Virus record (IMG/VR): IMGVR_UViG_3300042566_000706
Location: 1 to 64,000 of that record
Length of the DNA: 64,000 nt
DNA from: a virus
Reading direction: 5' to 3' (one strand)
In this document: piece by piece, positions 40,931 through 53,075 of the stretch
Layout of the letters: each line of letters starts with the position of its first letter
How positions within the stretch are numbered: position 1 is the stretch's first letter
Translations under genes and position numbers: made by a program
Notes under the pieces: model-generated
What the model saw: the letters and a program-made list of their open reading frames with translations, nothing else
Told to the model about the DNA's origin: nothing
The model's database searches: none

Positions 40931-40959
40931 GTTTTATATTTTATATTTTATGTTTTATG

Positions 40960-42048
40960 TTATGAAATACACACTGCGTATTCTATTAATTTACAAGTTG
41001 GTGTTTCTGGATCAGATGTATCTAAAACATATCCACTTGCGCAACTATAATTAGTACAGAAACCTTGTCCGTATTTTGAACCAGCGCCTACGTTTTCAAT
41101 AAATTGAACGGAGCCCGCCGAAGCAGATGTTGTTACACCAGATATCGCCCTAGCTGGTAAATAATCACCAGTTGAGAATATAATATTTAAACTACTTGCT
41201 GAAGTTGCTCCAGTTAATTGTGCCAATGTGTTGTCATATATTTCCGCTGCGTAATCTCCAACAGAACCAGCATTATAGTTTGATAATTCAACAATATTTG
41301 GTCCGGCGTTTAATACATATGGATAAACGTGCCAATATTTAAAGTTGTTTGTCGGAGTTGTAGATCCGCCAACTGTCGTTCCACCTGCTGGTTGGTCTAC
41401 TATTGTTGTTCCATTAACTTTAATCATAATTTCATTATCACCAGCAATACCTATATAATAAACCTTGGTTGTTGCAACATTTATTGTTGTACAAAAACTA
41501 AGTGTACCAATATAATTTGGGTTTCCACTAACCCAAACTCCGTTATAATTCATTCTATTAGCCCAGAATAATTCACTAACTGTCATACTAGCGTTAGTTC
41601 CAAAATAACTACCGTTATATGCGTAATTACCACTAGTTGAACTACCATTTAAATTGAAATCACTAACATTATATATCAAAACACCAAAATCGCCATAAGC
41701 ACCGTTAGCGGCGCCAGTTCCTGGTTGTTTTGTGTCTACTGACGTTGCACTTGTTATTGTTACTTTATAACAACCTAAACCATCATTTGTCACCGTATAT
41801 CCCTCATCACACAAGCAAACAGGTCCACTATCAAATGTATATGGTCCAACACTATTATTACAAGTACCTGAACTAGTTAAAGTAATACCAGTATATATCC
41901 CCATATCAATATCATATACTTGACCAGTTGATAGGTCGTTATACGATTGAGTTGAAAATAATAAAGTGTTCCCAGGTGTGCCAATTATATCAAAAGGCCC
42001 ACTATTTGTGGAAGATCCAGCCGCTAATGTTATTGTTACGTATGCCAT
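40960..42048 (-). CDS. Multi-domain adhesin without stalk
   Basis: A 362-residue protein. N-terminal beta domain (about 1-80; M-A-Y-V-T-I-T-L-A-A-G-S...G-P-F-D-I), a C-L-C-D-E-G-Y-T-V-T element near 92 and a large central beta-sandwich (about 105-300). The stretch Y-Y-I-G-I-A-G-D-N-E-I-M-I-K-V-N-G (about 193-209) with a following W-H-V-Y-P resembles carbohydrate-binding PA14-like or lectin folds. The C-terminal part repeats a C-x-x-G-Y-V-L motif. Probably a receptor-binding virion protein; the fold call is tentative. Confidence 0.6.
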   Translation of the reverse strand: MAYVTITLAAGSSTNSGPFDIIGTPGNTLLFSTQSYNDLSTGQVYDIDMGIYTGITLTSSGTCNNSVGPYTFDSGPVCLCDEGYTVTNDGLGCYKVTITSATSVDTKQPGTGAANGAYGDFGVLIYNVSDFNLNGSSTSGNYAYNGSYFGTNASMTVSELFWANRMNYNGVWVSGNPNYIGTLSFCTTINVATTKVYYIGIAGDNEIMIKVNGTTIVDQPAGGTTVGGSTTPTNNFKYWHVYPYVLNAGPNIVELSNYNAGSVGDYAAEIYDNTLAQLTGATSASSLNIIFSTGDYLPARAISGVTTSASAGSVQFIENVGAGSKYGQGFCTNYSCASGYVLDTSDPETPTCKLIEYAVCIS

Positions 42049-42058
42049 ATTTGTCTAT

Positions 42059-42066
42059 TATAAATA
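42059..42066 (-). promoter_or_regulatory. TATTTATA motif
   Basis: TATTTATA on the minus strand, 10 nt before the ATG at 42048, in the 46-bp gap downstream of the 42095-43525 gene. Confidence 0.35.
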
Positions 42067-42094
42067 TACTATTATTTCAAATTATTCTAAAGGT

Positions 42095-43525
42095 TTAACA
42101 ACCAAAACAACTATTAAACGCGACTAATCCAATTATGTAGTTTTGTGAACCACTTGATGCTGGGTTTACATCCATAATCCAAGCATCAGTTATTATTTCA
42201 TAATTTTGTAAAGCTGGCCCATTTACAGTACTAACACAAGAATAACCATTAAGTATTGTTATAGTATGTGCGGTATTAGTACCTAAATCACCAATTATTC
42301 TCACATCAACGGTAACATTTGTGTTCACCGAAACATCGGAATTTACTTGTACCGTTGTACTATTATTACCACCGGCCATTACACAAGCACTAATTACAAC
42401 ATTTGTTGCATTTGGATTACACTCAATACATCCAACTGGTGGTGTTGAGTAGTATTCACAACCGTATCCACAATTGTAATAACCTAGATAAGCTGTTGTT
42501 GTTGGTGTAGGTGTTGGTGTTGACGTTAAGGTTAACGTTGGTGTGTTAGTAGGTGTTGATGTTAATGTTGGTGTGTTTGTCGCTGTTAATGTAGGTGTAC
42601 TTGTTGATGTTTGTGTTGGAGTGTTTGTTGCGGTTAATGTAGGTGTGTTTGTTGATGTTTGTGTTGGTGTGTTTGTAGGTGTTGATGTTAACGTAGGTGT
42701 ATTAGTTGCAGTTAATGTAGGTGTACTTGTTGCAGTTAATGTTGGTGTATTAGTCGCGGTTAATGTAGGTGTACTTGTTGATGTTTGTGTTGGTGTCGGA
42801 GTTGGTGTTGGTGTGTTAACAACATATTGAATGCTAAAGTCACAATCAACAGTTGGGGTATTAGTAGGCGTACTAGTTAAAGTTAATGTTGGTGTATTTG
42901 TTGGTGTTTCCGTAGGCGTTAACGTAGGTGTTAATGTTGGTGTTAACGTTGGTGTGTTAGTTGCGGTTAATGTAGGTGTGTTTGTAGGTGTGTTTGTCGG
43001 TGTTTCCGTAGGTGTACTTGTCAACGTTAATGTAGGTGTATTCGTAGGCGTTAATGTAGGTGTCGGAGTTGGTGTTGGTGTTGCAGTATTAACAACGTAT
43101 TGAATTGCAAAATTACAATCAATAGTTGGGGTATTAGTAGGTGTACTAGTTAAAGTTAATGTTGGGGTATTCGTAGGTGTTTCAGTCGGGGTTTCTGTAG
43201 CTGTTAAGGTTTGTGTTTGAGTTGGTGTATTCGTAGGAGTTAATGTAGGTGTAGGTGTTAACGTAGGTGTTGCTGTTGGTAACATATACACATCTTCGGT
43301 AACACAAGAAACGTTTTCATTTTTTAATATTAAAGATGTTACTCCATCTGGAACAAACACATTTACACCATTACCAGTTATTAAACTAGTATACGTCATC
43401 CCGGTTGCAGGTTGACTTGATGATGTTATCGTGGCAATAGTAACCGGATTCACACTGTTGTAGTAAACTGTGTAAGGTCCAGAAGCTGTTCCTGATGTTA
43501 TCTTTATATCAAAATACCTTGCCAT
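42095..43525 (-). CDS. Long Thr-Pro stalk adhesin
   Basis: A 476-residue protein. N-terminal beta domain (about 1-80; [10 protein letters not shown]), then a stalk of about 260 residues built of T-P-T-L-T, T-N-T-P-T and T-E-T-P-T units, interrupted twice by the spacer D-C-(N/D)-F-(A/S)-I-Q-Y-V-V-N that also occurs in the giant neighbour. The C-terminal domain (about 345-476) is Cys-rich ([14 protein letters not shown]) and ends F-N-S-C-F-G-C. Shared spacers imply sequence exchange with the 43582 gene. Confidence 0.68.
   Translation of the reverse strand: MARYFDIKITSGTASGPYTVYYNSVNPVTIATITSSSQPATGMTYTSLITGNGVNVFVPDGVTSLILKNENVSCVTEDVYMLPTATPTLTPTPTLTPTNTPTQTQTLTATETPTETPTNTPTLTLTSTPTNTPTIDCNFAIQYVVNTATPTPTPTPTLTPTNTPTLTLTSTPTETPTNTPTNTPTLTATNTPTLTPTLTPTLTPTETPTNTPTLTLTSTPTNTPTVDCDFSIQYVVNTPTPTPTPTQTSTSTPTLTATNTPTLTATSTPTLTATNTPTLTSTPTNTPTQTSTNTPTLTATNTPTQTSTSTPTLTATNTPTLTSTPTNTPTLTLTSTPTPTPTTTAYLGYYNCGYGCEYYSTPPVGCIECNPNATNVVISACVMAGGNNSTTVQVNSDVSVNTNVTVDVRIIGDLGTNTAHTITILNGYSCVSTVNGPALQNYEIITDAWIMDVNPASSGSQNYIIGLVAFNSCFGC
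42495..43285 (-). repeat. Thr-Pro stalk coding repeat
   Basis: Dense short-period repeat (units of 12, 15 and 18 bp) encoding Thr-Pro-Thr-Xaa runs, with two copies of the 10-residue D-C-x-F spacer near 42825-42860 and 43090-43125. Confidence 0.9.
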
Positions 43526-43581
43526 TTATTTTTATTTTTTATGTATATTTTTTTTCATTTTATTTATTATAATGCTTTTTT

Positions 43582-46500
43582 TTAACTAGGTGTACAGTTA
43601 GTGTCGCTTATATTATTATATGATAATGAGTTATTTGTTACATTATATGTGAAATATCCAATTTTTACATAAGTAAATTGCGCAGAGCATACTTTAGAAC
43701 TATCATTTGTAAAATATGATTCAGATAATGATGTGCTAAAATCTACTCCGTTATTAAGTGCTGTGTCAATTAGGTTAGTAGATTTTATTGAACGTTTAAC
43801 TGTTACAGTTTCATCAACTGCCGTTAATCTAGTTCCATATAAATCAAATGTATATGTTGTTACACCTTCATAATCACTCTTTAATTTAGCACTATTGATT
43901 GCGAATCTATAAAATCTAGTACTACCATTTATTGATTCACTTTGTCCAGCGATTAAATTAGAAGTGGTTGCTGAAGTTGATTCTGTTGGTAAATGTCTAT
44001 TTGAATCAACGTTTGAAATTGATACATATGAACCATAATCTGCAACCCCAGTAGTTGATTGATATAATCTAAAATTATGAGTATCGTACCCCGCGTTATT
44101 CATTAACAAGTCAATGAAAATTGCGTTTACTGTTACTGGTTCACCAACTGGTGCGCCTGTTTCGGTAAATGACGCCTCAAATAAACAATCAATAGTTGGT
44201 GTAGGCGTACTTGTTAATGTTTGTGTTGGTGTGTTTGTTGGTGTTAATGTTGGTGTAGGTGTAGGTGTAGGTGTTGCGGTATTAACAACGTATTGAATAC
44301 TAAAGTCGCAATCAATAGTTGCCGTTGGTGTTAATGTCGGAGTATTAGTTGGTGTTTCAGTCGGTGTTTCAGTTGGTGTTAATGTTGGAGTGTTTGTTGG
44401 TGTTTCAGTCGGGGTCTCTGTTGGTGTTAATGTTGGAGTATTAGTCGGAGTTTGTGTTGGTGTAGGCGTTGGGGTATTAACAATCACATCAAAATCAAAA
44501 TTACAATCAACAGTCGCTGTTGGTGTGTTAGTTGGGGTTAATGTAGGTGTTGTTGTTAAAGTTTGAGTTGGTGTAGGCGTAGGTGTGTTAACAACATATT
44601 GAATTGAGAAATCACAATCAACAGTTGCTGTTGGTGTTAATGTAGGTGTTTCAGTAGGTGTTTGTGTAGGTGTTTCAGTAGGTGTTAATGTTGGGGTATT
44701 GGTTGGTGTTTCAGTAGGTGTCTCTGTTGGCGTTAACGTAGGTGTATTAGTTGGTGTAGATGTTGGAGTCGGTGTTGGGGTATTAACAATTACATTAAAA
44801 TCAAAAGTACAATCAACAGTTACTGTAGGTGTATTAGTTGGGGTTAATGTAGGTGTTTCAGTAGGTGTCTCTGTTGGCGTTAACGTAGGTGTATTAGTCG
44901 GTGTTTCTGTTAATGTTGGTGTAGGTGTAGGTGTTGGGTCATTAACAATATATTGTATACTAAAGTCACAATCAACAGTCGGTGTAGGTGTTAATGTAGG
45001 TGTTTCAGTAGGTGTCTGTGTTGGTGTCTCTGTTGGTGTTAACGTTGGTGTGTTAGTTGGCGTTTCAGTCGGTGTCTCTGTTGGCGTTAACGTTGGAGTA
45101 TTAGTTGGGGTGCTAGTCGGTGTAGGTGTTGGTGTGTTAACAATTACATCGAAATCAAAAGCACAATCTACAGTAGCCGTTGGGGTTAACGTAGGTGTAT
45201 TTGTTGGAGTTTCAGTTAAAGTTGGTGTAGGTGTCGGTGTTGGTGTGTTAACAATATATTGAATTGCGAAATCACAATCAACAGTCGGTGTTGGTGTTAA
45301 TGTAGGTGTCTCTGTCGGTGTTAATGTAGGCGTCTCTGTCGGTGTTAAAGTCGGAGTATTGGTCGGAGTGCTAGTTGGTGTTTCAGTTGGTGTTAACGTT
45401 GGAGTATTAGTTGGGGTGCTAGTCGGTGTAGGTGTTGGTGTGTTAACAATTACATCAAAATCAAAATTACAATCAACGGTTGCCGTTGGAGTATTAGTTG
45501 GGGTTTGTGTAGGTGTTGTTGTTAAGGTTTGTGTAGGTGTTGGTGTTGGAGTATTTACAACATATTGAATACTAAAATCACACTCAATTGTTGCCGTAGG
45601 CGTTAACGTAGGTGTTTGAGTTGGTGTCTCTGTAGGTGTACTCGTCAACGTTAATGTTGGGGTATTCGTAGGTGTTTCAGTTAACGTCGGAGTTTGAGTT
45701 AAAGTTTGAGTTGGTGTAGGCGTAGGTGTGTTAACAACATATTGAATTGAGAAATCACAATCAACAGTTGCTGTTGGTGTTAATGTTGGGGTATTAGTTG
45801 GAGTTGACGTTAGTGTTAACGTAGGTGTGTTAGTTGGTGTTAATGTTTGTGTTGATGTAGGTGTTGGTGTTGGAGTATTTACAACATATTGAATACTAAA
45901 ATCACACTCAATTGTTGCCGTAGGTGTTTGTGTGGCTGTTAAAGTTAACGTTGGTGTATTTGTTGGTGTTGTTGTTAAGGTTTGTGTTGGTGTAGGTGTT
46001 GGAGTATTAACAACGTATTGAATGCTAAAGTCACAATCAATTGTTGCCGTAGGTGTTTGTGTAGCTGTTAAAGTTAACGTTGGTGTATTTGTTGGTGTTA
46101 AAGTTGGTGTTAAAGTAGGTGTAAACGTTGGTGTAGACGTTAACGTTAACGTAGGCGTATTAGTTGGTGTACTAGTTACAGTTTGTGTTGGTGTACTAGT
46201 TGGTGTGCTAGTTAAAGTTTGAGTAGGCGTACTTGTTGGTGTACTTGTTGGCGTCTTTGTTGGTGTTACCGTAGGTGTTAATGTAGGTGTAGGTGTAGGT
46301 GTTCTTGTTTGTGCAACATATACTTCACCACATTCAACAACTGGTGTGTTATCACAATCCTCAACACCCATTTCTCTAGGGAAATAGTTTGTGTTAGAAC
46401 CATTTACATATAATTGTTCTAAATCAAAGTTTAATGAAACAAATTTATTTTGTGTGAATGATAATAAGATTTGTTTGTTATTGTCACCATTAAAAAGAAC

Positions 46501-49500
46501 CACATCACCTGTACCGTTCCAGTTCAAGTGATAGAATATGCTTCTTGAGCAATAATCCAATTCAACAGTTTCAACTTCAATTGGGAAACCAAGCTGGTCC
46601 AATAACATATCTCCAGCGAATCCGTCATAATATGATGTATTAACATCACAACAAGGTTCTTCTGGTGGTGTTTCTTTTAATAATAAATCTTCTGGAAACG
46701 CACTTGTGAAATTACCATCACGCAAAATTCTTAATTCTGTTGTTGGTAAAACTTCAAATTGGTTGTTAATTAAATGTTTCTTAACCGAACCCAAACAATC
46801 TTTATTTGTTATTTGAATTAGTTTATATGTAAAGCTAAATGAGTATCCATTTGTTGCTGCGTTTCTAAAATCTGTTGTGGCAAATGGGCATGGATTAAAA
46901 TCTGCGGATAATATATAATCACCAATGTTTACGTTTTCAATTGTTGTTTCAATTAAAGCACCAGAAGTAATCGCAGCATCAACAATCGCTTTAGTTGATA
47001 CGTTTACAGTGCTACCGGTTGCTTTTAAAACAATTGACCCGTGCTTAATACCATAATTAAATGTTTCACGATATTGAACTTTAGGTTGTATTGTATAACC
47101 AGTGTAGTTGTCACAAAAAGTAACACCTGACATTGTTGATAAAACTAAAGCGTCTTTTGTACCAATTAACTCAAAGAATTGTGTATGTGATCTACCATAT
47201 CCTAGTGGATATGGATCGTGCTCTACTTTAAGTTGTAGACCTTCAATTTTTATTTTTTGTTCGCAGTTTGCTGCGTCTGTAAATAATAATTCAATTGGAT
47301 TACCATCAATATCCCCATCTTCGTAAACGTCTGGTATGATAAACATACATGGCTCACCAATAATTTGTTGAATTTCTAAACCACTAATATTCTCGTTGAA
47401 ATTCTCAGCATTTTCTCCGCAATCATAAAATATGTTAACCGGCCAAGAAGTTACATCGTCTTGATTTCTAGTGGCTCCGCTAATTGTAATGTAAACATCA
47501 CTTTTAAGTCGACAATCTTCGGTACCTTCTTCATATATGTCGCAAGGTGTTGAAACATAAACTTGCATGCATAGTGGCTCTTCATATAAAAATTCTGAAG
47601 AGAAGAAGAAATCAATTTGTTTTGTACAAACACCATCAGCGTTTTTTTGTGAAAAGAATTTAACTTTTTCAATACCGTCAGTGTCAACAAAAAACTCATG
47701 AGATAATATTGGTAAATCAACATTACATGTTGCTCCTGATGTAATTGCACTATATGGTATATAATCAGTTATACATCCTGCACTATCTCTTGTGTGTGTT
47801 GTATTAATCTGGTCAATTAAATCTGATAAAGCATTTTTCCAAGAAACTTTTATGGTCGAAATATCTAAACCAATCCATTCTTTAAAGTCACAAATAAGTG
47901 GAGCATAAGATGTTCCAGACACAAATGAAGTGCAACCAGTTTTTGGTGTGAATTGATCAAATAGTGTGGTACCGGTTAAATTAACTTTAGTGTCTCCAGT
48001 ATATTCTACCCCGTCAACGTCAACAATTAAATGGTATGTTACCCCCGTAAGTTTTAATAAACCTCTTAAATTTGATTCAGTACCGATTAAAGTTTCTAAA
48101 TCCTCTTCAATAGCTGTTTCAAATTCAGGATATAAATTATCAACAAACTCTGTTGGTGTACATGGTTTAACGTATTGATATTTTGGTCTACCGAAAACAT
48201 TATTCTCTGTTAAGTTACCACCTAGCCATAAAGTTGTTGCTGGAATAATTTGATTTAAGATGTTAGGCCAATAAGGACCCATCTTGTCAACAAATTCGTA
48301 AACACTAACAAAATCGTATGATGTAAAACCAGAATGTGAAATGTATTCACGATAGATTTCTTCTAATGCGATGTAATTCTTTTTGTATTTTATTACATGA
48401 GAATTTCTAATATGATTTTTTAATACGTTATCAAGATACTCAGCAAAACTAATCTCGGTTTGAACATCTAGTGTGCCAAAAGATAATGTTAAGTTTTGTG
48501 ATTTTCTCCAAATATCATAATCAATTGCTTTTGAAGATGATACGAAAACGTTTATATTTTTTCTATTTAATATTAAATTAGTTGAATCTAAATCGTCAAC
48601 TATTTGTCCTTTAACATTATCAATACTACTTCTTAATTCATAACCGTAATCTAATCCTGGTAATGTTCTATAATAATTGTAGAAGTCCTCACCATATGTG
48701 AATTCTCTAGATTTGGTTTTTAATGTTTTAGTTCTACCCGTTGTAATTGAATTAGCTTCATCTAAAACATCATATGATCTGTGGTCTAATGTTTCCTCAT
48801 ACCAACCAGAACCCATTTGAAAGAACACGTTCTCATCATTTGTTGTTGGTGATATTGGTAACCCAGTATTTTCATCAACAGGGAAATCGGTTCTAGAACT
48901 AAATGATGTTGATGCCGTTTCTTCAACAATGTCATATGTGTAACCAGTAGTGTTAAAGGTTAACGTTTTATTGACTTTGTTGCCTTGCATAACATCAAAG
49001 ATATCTTGCTCAATTGTTGAACTAGGTAAACTTGATTCAACGTTATAAACGAACTCATCAATTTTTACCATTTGTGGTGGTGCACCTATAAACCTTAAAA
49101 AGAAATCTAAACTACTTCTAGTACCTTTAGATTTATAGATATGTGCTAGGTTAACAACAATTCTTCTATAAAATTCAAGTTCTGCTTCAACTAAGTTTTT
49201 ACCTATTGAAACCCCGTCGTATGTTTGAATTGAAGCGTTATATATTTGATCTTGTAATGTTTTCTCATCAAACATATTAATTGTATTAAAACCTAACGTG
49301 TTTGCTAAGTTTTTTAAGAATACATCTGGTATGTTATTGATGGTATCATAACTAACATTACGCATGTATGCAATGTTGTCAATATATTTTTTAACCTTAT
49401 CAAAATTTTGACCATATAATTGGAAAATTTTATTGGTTTTTTGGTCATCTGTATCAAATTCAAATAATTGTGGTGATGATAGAAATCTAATTATTAAATC

Positions 49501-50472
49501 AGATTTGTACTCATCTACCTCAATCGCAATTGAGTTAACAGTGTCAATATAGTTTTGGTATTCTAAACCAACAATTCTAATATTCCAACCGTCTTTAGAT
49601 ACTGGCCAATTAACTTCAACTGGAATAATTTCGGTTTTTGTTCCGCCGGAAGTATCTCTAGGTATTTGAAACGTTGTCTTATATATTGGTAGTGTTTCTC
49701 TATTTAAAATTGTTTGTTCTAAATCGTCTAACCCTATATAAAACTCTTCGACAACGCCGTTATTTGGGCGAATTAAATATGAACTTGTATATGTTGAACC
49801 AGTAAATGGCTTACCAATAACTTCGAACCCAACAACATTATTAACATCTGGCTCCGTATATTTTGTTACAGTATAAGTTGTGTTGTTAACATCAACGGCA
49901 TATTTTTTATATGCTGAATATAAATTTCTTATACTATTTGTTGTTTCTCCAGTAACAACAACTGTCGGTTCAACTAAAACAACATCTAATGGATTATACA
50001 TTAATGATGTTTGTAATGTAAACGTAGTTCTATTTGTGATTATATTGTAAACAATATTTTCAGCGGTGTTTTTGTTAACACCAACAGGTGATGTACTATC
50101 TGCTAAAAGTGCTGCTGGGAAATTATTAATAATCCTAGCTGTTGAAACTCTAAATCTTTCTCTTAATGAACCATATAATGATTTTCCGGCATCTGCTTTA
50201 GAATCGTTAAATTTGATTGGTCTTTTTTCACCTGTCGACTGTGTAACAGTTGTTGGTGATTCTGTTTCAATTTTTAAATCTTCTAATGTTAAAAAATCTG
50301 AAAACGGCGCAGTTTTAAACGATTTTGAATCTTTTTCTGGTATGATTTTATCTAAAGCAAAATTGGTATTGGTCAATTGACTAGTTCCATCGGTAATTTG
50401 ACTACCGATAATACTGTCGGAAAATGTTTGATTTCCGCTCGTTGCTTGACTTGGTACCTTATATTTTGCCAT
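43582..50472 (-). CDS. Giant tail/baseplate protein with Thr-Pro stalk
   Basis: A 2296-residue protein. Residues 1-1380 are a folded tail part. Near 375-480 is L-A-N-T-L-G-F-N-T, then [21 protein letters not shown], the hallmark of baseplate proteins related to P2 gpI-type tail proteins. Residues about 1390-2095 are a Thr-Pro stalk divided by 12 D-C-x-F spacers. The last 200 residues are a separate beta domain ([12 protein letters not shown] to D-T-N-C-T-P-S) that probably forms the tip. So a baseplate subunit carries a long extended arm. Overlaps the upstream gene by one base. Confidence 0.72.
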   Translation of the reverse strand: MAKYKVPSQATSGNQTFSDSIIGSQITDGTSQLTNTNFALDKIIPEKDSKSFKTAPFSDFLTLEDLKIETESPTTVTQSTGEKRPIKFNDSKADAGKSLYGSLRERFRVSTARIINNFPAALLADSTSPVGVNKNTAENIVYNIITNRTTFTLQTSLMYNPLDVVLVEPTVVVTGETTNSIRNLYSAYKKYAVDVNNTTYTVTKYTEPDVNNVVGFEVIGKPFTGSTYTSSYLIRPNNGVVEEFYIGLDDLEQTILNRETLPIYKTTFQIPRDTSGGTKTEIIPVEVNWPVSKDGWNIRIVGLEYQNYIDTVNSIAIEVDEYKSDLIIRFLSSPQLFEFDTDDQKTNKIFQLYGQNFDKVKKYIDNIAYMRNVSYDTINNIPDVFLKNLANTLGFNTINMFDEKTLQDQIYNASIQTYDGVSIGKNLVEAELEFYRRIVVNLAHIYKSKGTRSSLDFFLRFIGAPPQMVKIDEFVYNVESSLPSSTIEQDIFDVMQGNKVNKTLTFNTTGYTYDIVEETASTSFSSRTDFPVDENTGLPISPTTNDENVFFQMGSGWYEETLDHRSYDVLDEANSITTGRTKTLKTKSREFTYGEDFYNYYRTLPGLDYGYELRSSIDNVKGQIVDDLDSTNLILNRKNINVFVSSSKAIDYDIWRKSQNLTLSFGTLDVQTEISFAEYLDNVLKNHIRNSHVIKYKKNYIALEEIYREYISHSGFTSYDFVSVYEFVDKMGPYWPNILNQIIPATTLWLGGNLTENNVFGRPKYQYVKPCTPTEFVDNLYPEFETAIEEDLETLIGTESNLRGLLKLTGVTYHLIVDVDGVEYTGDTKVNLTGTTLFDQFTPKTGCTSFVSGTSYAPLICDFKEWIGLDISTIKVSWKNALSDLIDQINTTHTRDSAGCITDYIPYSAITSGATCNVDLPILSHEFFVDTDGIEKVKFFSQKNADGVCTKQIDFFFSSEFLYEEPLCMQVYVSTPCDIYEEGTEDCRLKSDVYITISGATRNQDDVTSWPVNIFYDCGENAENFNENISGLEIQQIIGEPCMFIIPDVYEDGDIDGNPIELLFTDAANCEQKIKIEGLQLKVEHDPYPLGYGRSHTQFFELIGTKDALVLSTMSGVTFCDNYTGYTIQPKVQYRETFNYGIKHGSIVLKATGSTVNVSTKAIVDAAITSGALIETTIENVNIGDYILSADFNPCPFATTDFRNAATNGYSFSFTYKLIQITNKDCLGSVKKHLINNQFEVLPTTELRILRDGNFTSAFPEDLLLKETPPEEPCCDVNTSYYDGFAGDMLLDQLGFPIEVETVELDYCSRSIFYHLNWNGTGDVVLFNGDNNKQILLSFTQNKFVSLNFDLEQLYVNGSNTNYFPREMGVEDCDNTPVVECGEVYVAQTRTPTPTPTLTPTVTPTKTPTSTPTSTPTQTLTSTPTSTPTQTVTSTPTNTPTLTLTSTPTFTPTLTPTLTPTNTPTLTLTATQTPTATIDCDFSIQYVVNTPTPTPTQTLTTTPTNTPTLTLTATQTPTATIECDFSIQYVVNTPTPTPTSTQTLTPTNTPTLTLTSTPTNTPTLTPTATVDCDFSIQYVVNTPTPTPTQTLTQTPTLTETPTNTPTLTLTSTPTETPTQTPTLTPTATIECDFSIQYVVNTPTPTPTQTLTTTPTQTPTNTPTATVDCNFDFDVIVNTPTPTPTSTPTNTPTLTPTETPTSTPTNTPTLTPTETPTLTPTETPTLTPTPTVDCDFAIQYIVNTPTPTPTPTLTETPTNTPTLTPTATVDCAFDFDVIVNTPTPTPTSTPTNTPTLTPTETPTETPTNTPTLTPTETPTQTPTETPTLTPTPTVDCDFSIQYIVNDPTPTPTPTLTETPTNTPTLTPTETPTETPTLTPTNTPTVTVDCTFDFNVIVNTPTPTPTSTPTNTPTLTPTETPTETPTNTPTLTPTETPTQTPTETPTLTPTATVDCDFSIQYVVNTPTPTPTQTLTTTPTLTPTNTPTATVDCNFDFDVIVNTPTPTPTQTPTNTPTLTPTETPTETPTNTPTLTPTETPTETPTNTPTLTPTATIDCDFSIQYVVNTATPTPTPTPTLTPTNTPTQTLTSTPTPTIDCLFEASFTETGAPVGEPVTVNAIFIDLLMNNAGYDTHNFRLYQSTTGVADYGSYVSISNVDSNRHLPTESTSATTSNLIAGQSESINGSTRFYRFAINSAKLKSDYEGVTTYTFDLYGTRLTAVDETVTVKRSIKSTNLIDTALNNGVDFSTSLSESYFTNDSSKVCSAQFTYVKIGYFTYNVTNNSLSYNNISDTNCTPS
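44190..46305 (-). repeat. 2.1-kb Thr-Pro stalk repeat array
   Basis: Repeat array encoding about 700 residues of Thr-Pro units with 12 spacers. Spacers are of two kinds, A ([11 protein letters not shown]) and B (D-C-x-F-D-F-D-V-I-V-N). N- to C-terminal order is A A A A B A B A B A B A, so an A-B pair appears to have been amplified in tandem. Confidence 0.9.
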
Positions 50473-51377
50473 TATTCTGTAATATCATTAAAGTTTAAAG
50501 ATTCATCAATAGTTGTTCTCTCTTCACGAACTTCATATAATGTTTCATTAAATTCGTCTTTAACTTCGTAAAGATTAAATTGTTTGTATATATAATTTTC
50601 TTTATTGTATATGCTGTATATACCACTATTAATTGCTTTAGTTTGATTACCATAAAGAGCAAGTGCTAATGTCGATGCATCATGTTCAACCATTTCAACC
50701 TCAATTGTTGTTGGGTTAAAGTATGTATTTGTAATGATTATTTCTTGGTTTGGCTGACCAATAAAAGGTATTGTATTCGGTCTGTTTGCTGGAGACGATG
50801 ATGGTGTCACCGTCAAAAACATTAAATTACTAGCAGAATCAGTATATCTATAACGAATCGCTTTTTGTGACGAGTTTGTTAAATTAGATGTGATTGGCTC
50901 ACAATAAAATGAAGAAGTCACTATTCGGTAAAAATTAGGAACTTTTTTATGATTAGCATCTAGATATTCAATTCTGTGACCAATTAGACCTTGAGGTGTG
51001 AACTTGTTTCTATCCTCTGTTTCAATATTACCTAAATCTACAATAATACCTCTAACTGATGGTAATGACGCTAAAACCCCACAATCAGCTATTAATGTTC
51101 TAATTTGTTTAGGTCTAATATGTAATGTATATATTCCAATATCTGTGAAATCTGACGATTCTAATTTTAGATTGTACATACCACCTAAAACTTCAACACC
51201 ATTTGAAGCACCCGTACTATCATTATGATATACTGGAGTTAAAATATCTGTTGCAGATAATTTTTTCAAAATTGGGGCGGAATCTGTCGACCTTGTCGCC
51301 GCATAATGGTAGATGATTTCAACATCTTCTGGTGATGCGTCTGCTGGTCTAACTATTCCGTATGATCCTACTGCCAT
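50472..51377 (-). CDS. Tail/baseplate structural protein
   Basis: A 301-residue beta-rich protein, [18 protein letters not shown], with a central [12 protein letters not shown] (about 83-94) and an acidic C-terminal tail. No enzyme motif. Located in the unbroken run from gp25 to the giant protein, with one-base overlap to the latter, so a baseplate role is inferred from context only. Confidence 0.6.
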   Translation of the reverse strand: MAVGSYGIVRPADASPEDVEIIYHYAATRSTDSAPILKKLSATDILTPVYHNDSTGASNGVEVLGGMYNLKLESSDFTDIGIYTLHIRPKQIRTLIADCGVLASLPSVRGIIVDLGNIETEDRNKFTPQGLIGHRIEYLDANHKKVPNFYRIVTSSFYCEPITSNLTNSSQKAIRYRYTDSASNLMFLTVTPSSSPANRPNTIPFIGQPNQEIIITNTYFNPTTIEVEMVEHDASTLALALYGNQTKAINSGIYSIYNKENYIYKQFNLYEVKDEFNETLYEVREERTTIDESLNFNDITE

Positions 51378-51401
51378 GTGTTTTAATAATAAATATAATT
51401 T

Positions 51402-52316
51402 TTATTGTTTTCTTACTGTAAAAAATCCATTTCCATACACTTCTAACTCACCTAAACTGTCAACTTCACCTAATCTTAAGTTATATTCACAAACACCCTG
51501 CTTTCCTCTTTCAACAAAAATGTCAGAATATATCACAGGATCATCAATAAACCCTAAAAAATGTTCATTTCTGGTTAACATTGCGTTTATTGTTGATTCT
51601 ATTTGAAATGACGCCGTGTTCCCAGAAATATATGTAGAACCATCAGATAAATCTTTATATTGTAATCCATCTAATGTGTATCCTGTATATGCGTATGTTT
51701 CACCTTCAACTGTTGTTGTTCCGGTTGTAATTCCACTGTACGAATTTCCTGAACCATATAATTTTAATTCGTCTACTCTACTAGTACCAACTCCTAAGAA
51801 AGTGGTGGTACCCGTATGTCCGGTAGCATAATCATAATCGTTCAAGTAATCTTGTGTAACTCCAGTAATGCTTGTATATGGCACATCAAACGTTAGTGTT
51901 CCTAATGCATTTGTGCCGGTATACCCACTAACCAAAGGTACCTGTATTGTTTTTTCAACCTCTTGAACACCCCAGGGGCTATCCATTGTTATTGTTATTG
52001 TTTTTTCACCGCTACTAGTATATGTGTGTGATGTATTTGATAGTAATGTAAATCCGGTTAACAATGCACCGTCACCCCAATCAACTGTAAATTCGGCTTC
52101 AACAAGTTTTTTTAACCTATTTGTACTTCCGGTATTATAAACTGTAATCGCATTACCATTTCCTGAATAAGTAAAATTACATAGCTGTTCTATTTGTTCT
52201 AATTCACCATCAAATTCCACCATTACCCCCATCTCATCCAAATCTGCCTCTAAAAATATTGGTACATTGAACGTTTTTCCGGTATTTTGTAATATTTGAA
52301 ATTGATTTTTATTCAT
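51402..52316 (-). CDS. Structural protein with PKD-like domain
   Basis: A 304-residue protein. Residues about 75-130 contain F-T-V-D-W-G-D-G-A, then S-H-T-Y-T-S-S-G-E-K-T-I-T-I-T-M, the conserved W-G-D-G and H-T-Y elements of PKD (immunoglobulin-like) domains. Further Gly-Thr-rich beta segments follow (about 150-250). PKD domains are extracellular spacers or ligand-binding units, fitting an exposed tail or baseplate component. It is separated by 24 bp from its downstream neighbour and directly abuts the upstream one. Confidence 0.68.
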   Translation of the reverse strand: MNKNQFQILQNTGKTFNVPIFLEADLDEMGVMVEFDGELEQIEQLCNFTYSGNGNAITVYNTGSTNRLKKLVEAEFTVDWGDGALLTGFTLLSNTSHTYTSSGEKTITITMDSPWGVQEVEKTIQVPLVSGYTGTNALGTLTFDVPYTSITGVTQDYLNDYDYATGHTGTTTFLGVGTSRVDELKLYGSGNSYSGITTGTTTVEGETYAYTGYTLDGLQYKDLSDGSTYISGNTASFQIESTINAMLTRNEHFLGFIDDPVIYSDIFVERGKQGVCEYNLRLGEVDSLGELEVYGNGFFTVRKQ

Positions 52317-53075
52317 TTATTCTGGTATTTCATAAAAATTTATTGGTGTTGTTCTTAAACCCTTTCTAGATCCAGTTGAACCATTATACTCATAAATAAC
52401 ATATGAATGATTTGTCATATCTGTTTGCACTTCATAATACAAGTCATCATCTTGATTTAATTCTGATCCAATAATATTTTTATTGGAAAAACTTAAAATT
52501 GAACCATCCTCAGCATTAAAAAATCTAGCTGAAATGTAAAAAGTGTCACCAGAATAAACGGAATTATCTTGGAACCAAAAGAAGTACATGTTTTCACTAT
52601 TCCTGTAATTGTTACCAGTAAAAACTGGAACATGGATATAGTCACCTAAAGAGGTATAGAATACTTTTTGACCTAATGGTAATGATAATGTTTTGGCAAA
52701 TATTAATTTTTGTGTTTCCTTTTTTGGTGTGCTATAAAATTCTATTCTGAAGAAACTCTTAACAGTATGTGCTAATAACATAGCATTCTCTTCTGGAGAT
52801 ATACCAACTAGATTATAATCTAAACCATTTGAATACCCATTATTAGCGTCTAAAAAATAAAAGTAAAACCAAATATCGCTTTGATTGATTCCTGAATTTA
52901 AATATGGTTCATGTATGTATCTGGTCGTTTCGTAGTTATCAACTTGATTGATAATTTTTTTCATCGTTTCTTTTTCATAACTAGCAAAGTTTTCTTCCCA
53001 ACCAGCATTAGTTTTGAAATCAACGGATTGTGGAATGTTTAAATAAAAATCATCAGTTGTTTTTAAAATTTTCAT
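52317..53075 (-). CDS. Tail/baseplate structural protein
   Basis: A 252-residue protein (M-K-I-L-K-T-T-D-D-F-Y-L-N-I-P-Q) rich in aromatic residues and Asn, apparently mixed alpha/beta. No signal peptide or catalytic motif. Lies between the PKD-like and 581-residue proteins with 0-1 bp spacing; the role is inferred from operon position only. Confidence 0.58.
   Translation of the reverse strand: MKILKTTDDFYLNIPQSVDFKTNAGWEENFASYEKETMKKIINQVDNYETTRYIHEPYLNSGINQSDIWFYFYFLDANNGYSNGLDYNLVGISPEENAMLLAHTVKSFFRIEFYSTPKKETQKLIFAKTLSLPLGQKVFYTSLGDYIHVPVFTGNNYRNSENMYFFWFQDNSVYSGDTFYISARFFNAEDGSILSFSNKNIIGSELNQDDDLYYEVQTDMTNHSYVIYEYNGSTGSRKGLRTTPINFYEIPE

Noticed and set aside
42543-46222. Plus-strand frames encoding Gly-Val repeats opposite the Thr-Pro stalks
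   Set aside because: Same effect: antisense reading of Thr-Pro codons. The spacers and flanking domains make sense only on the minus strand.
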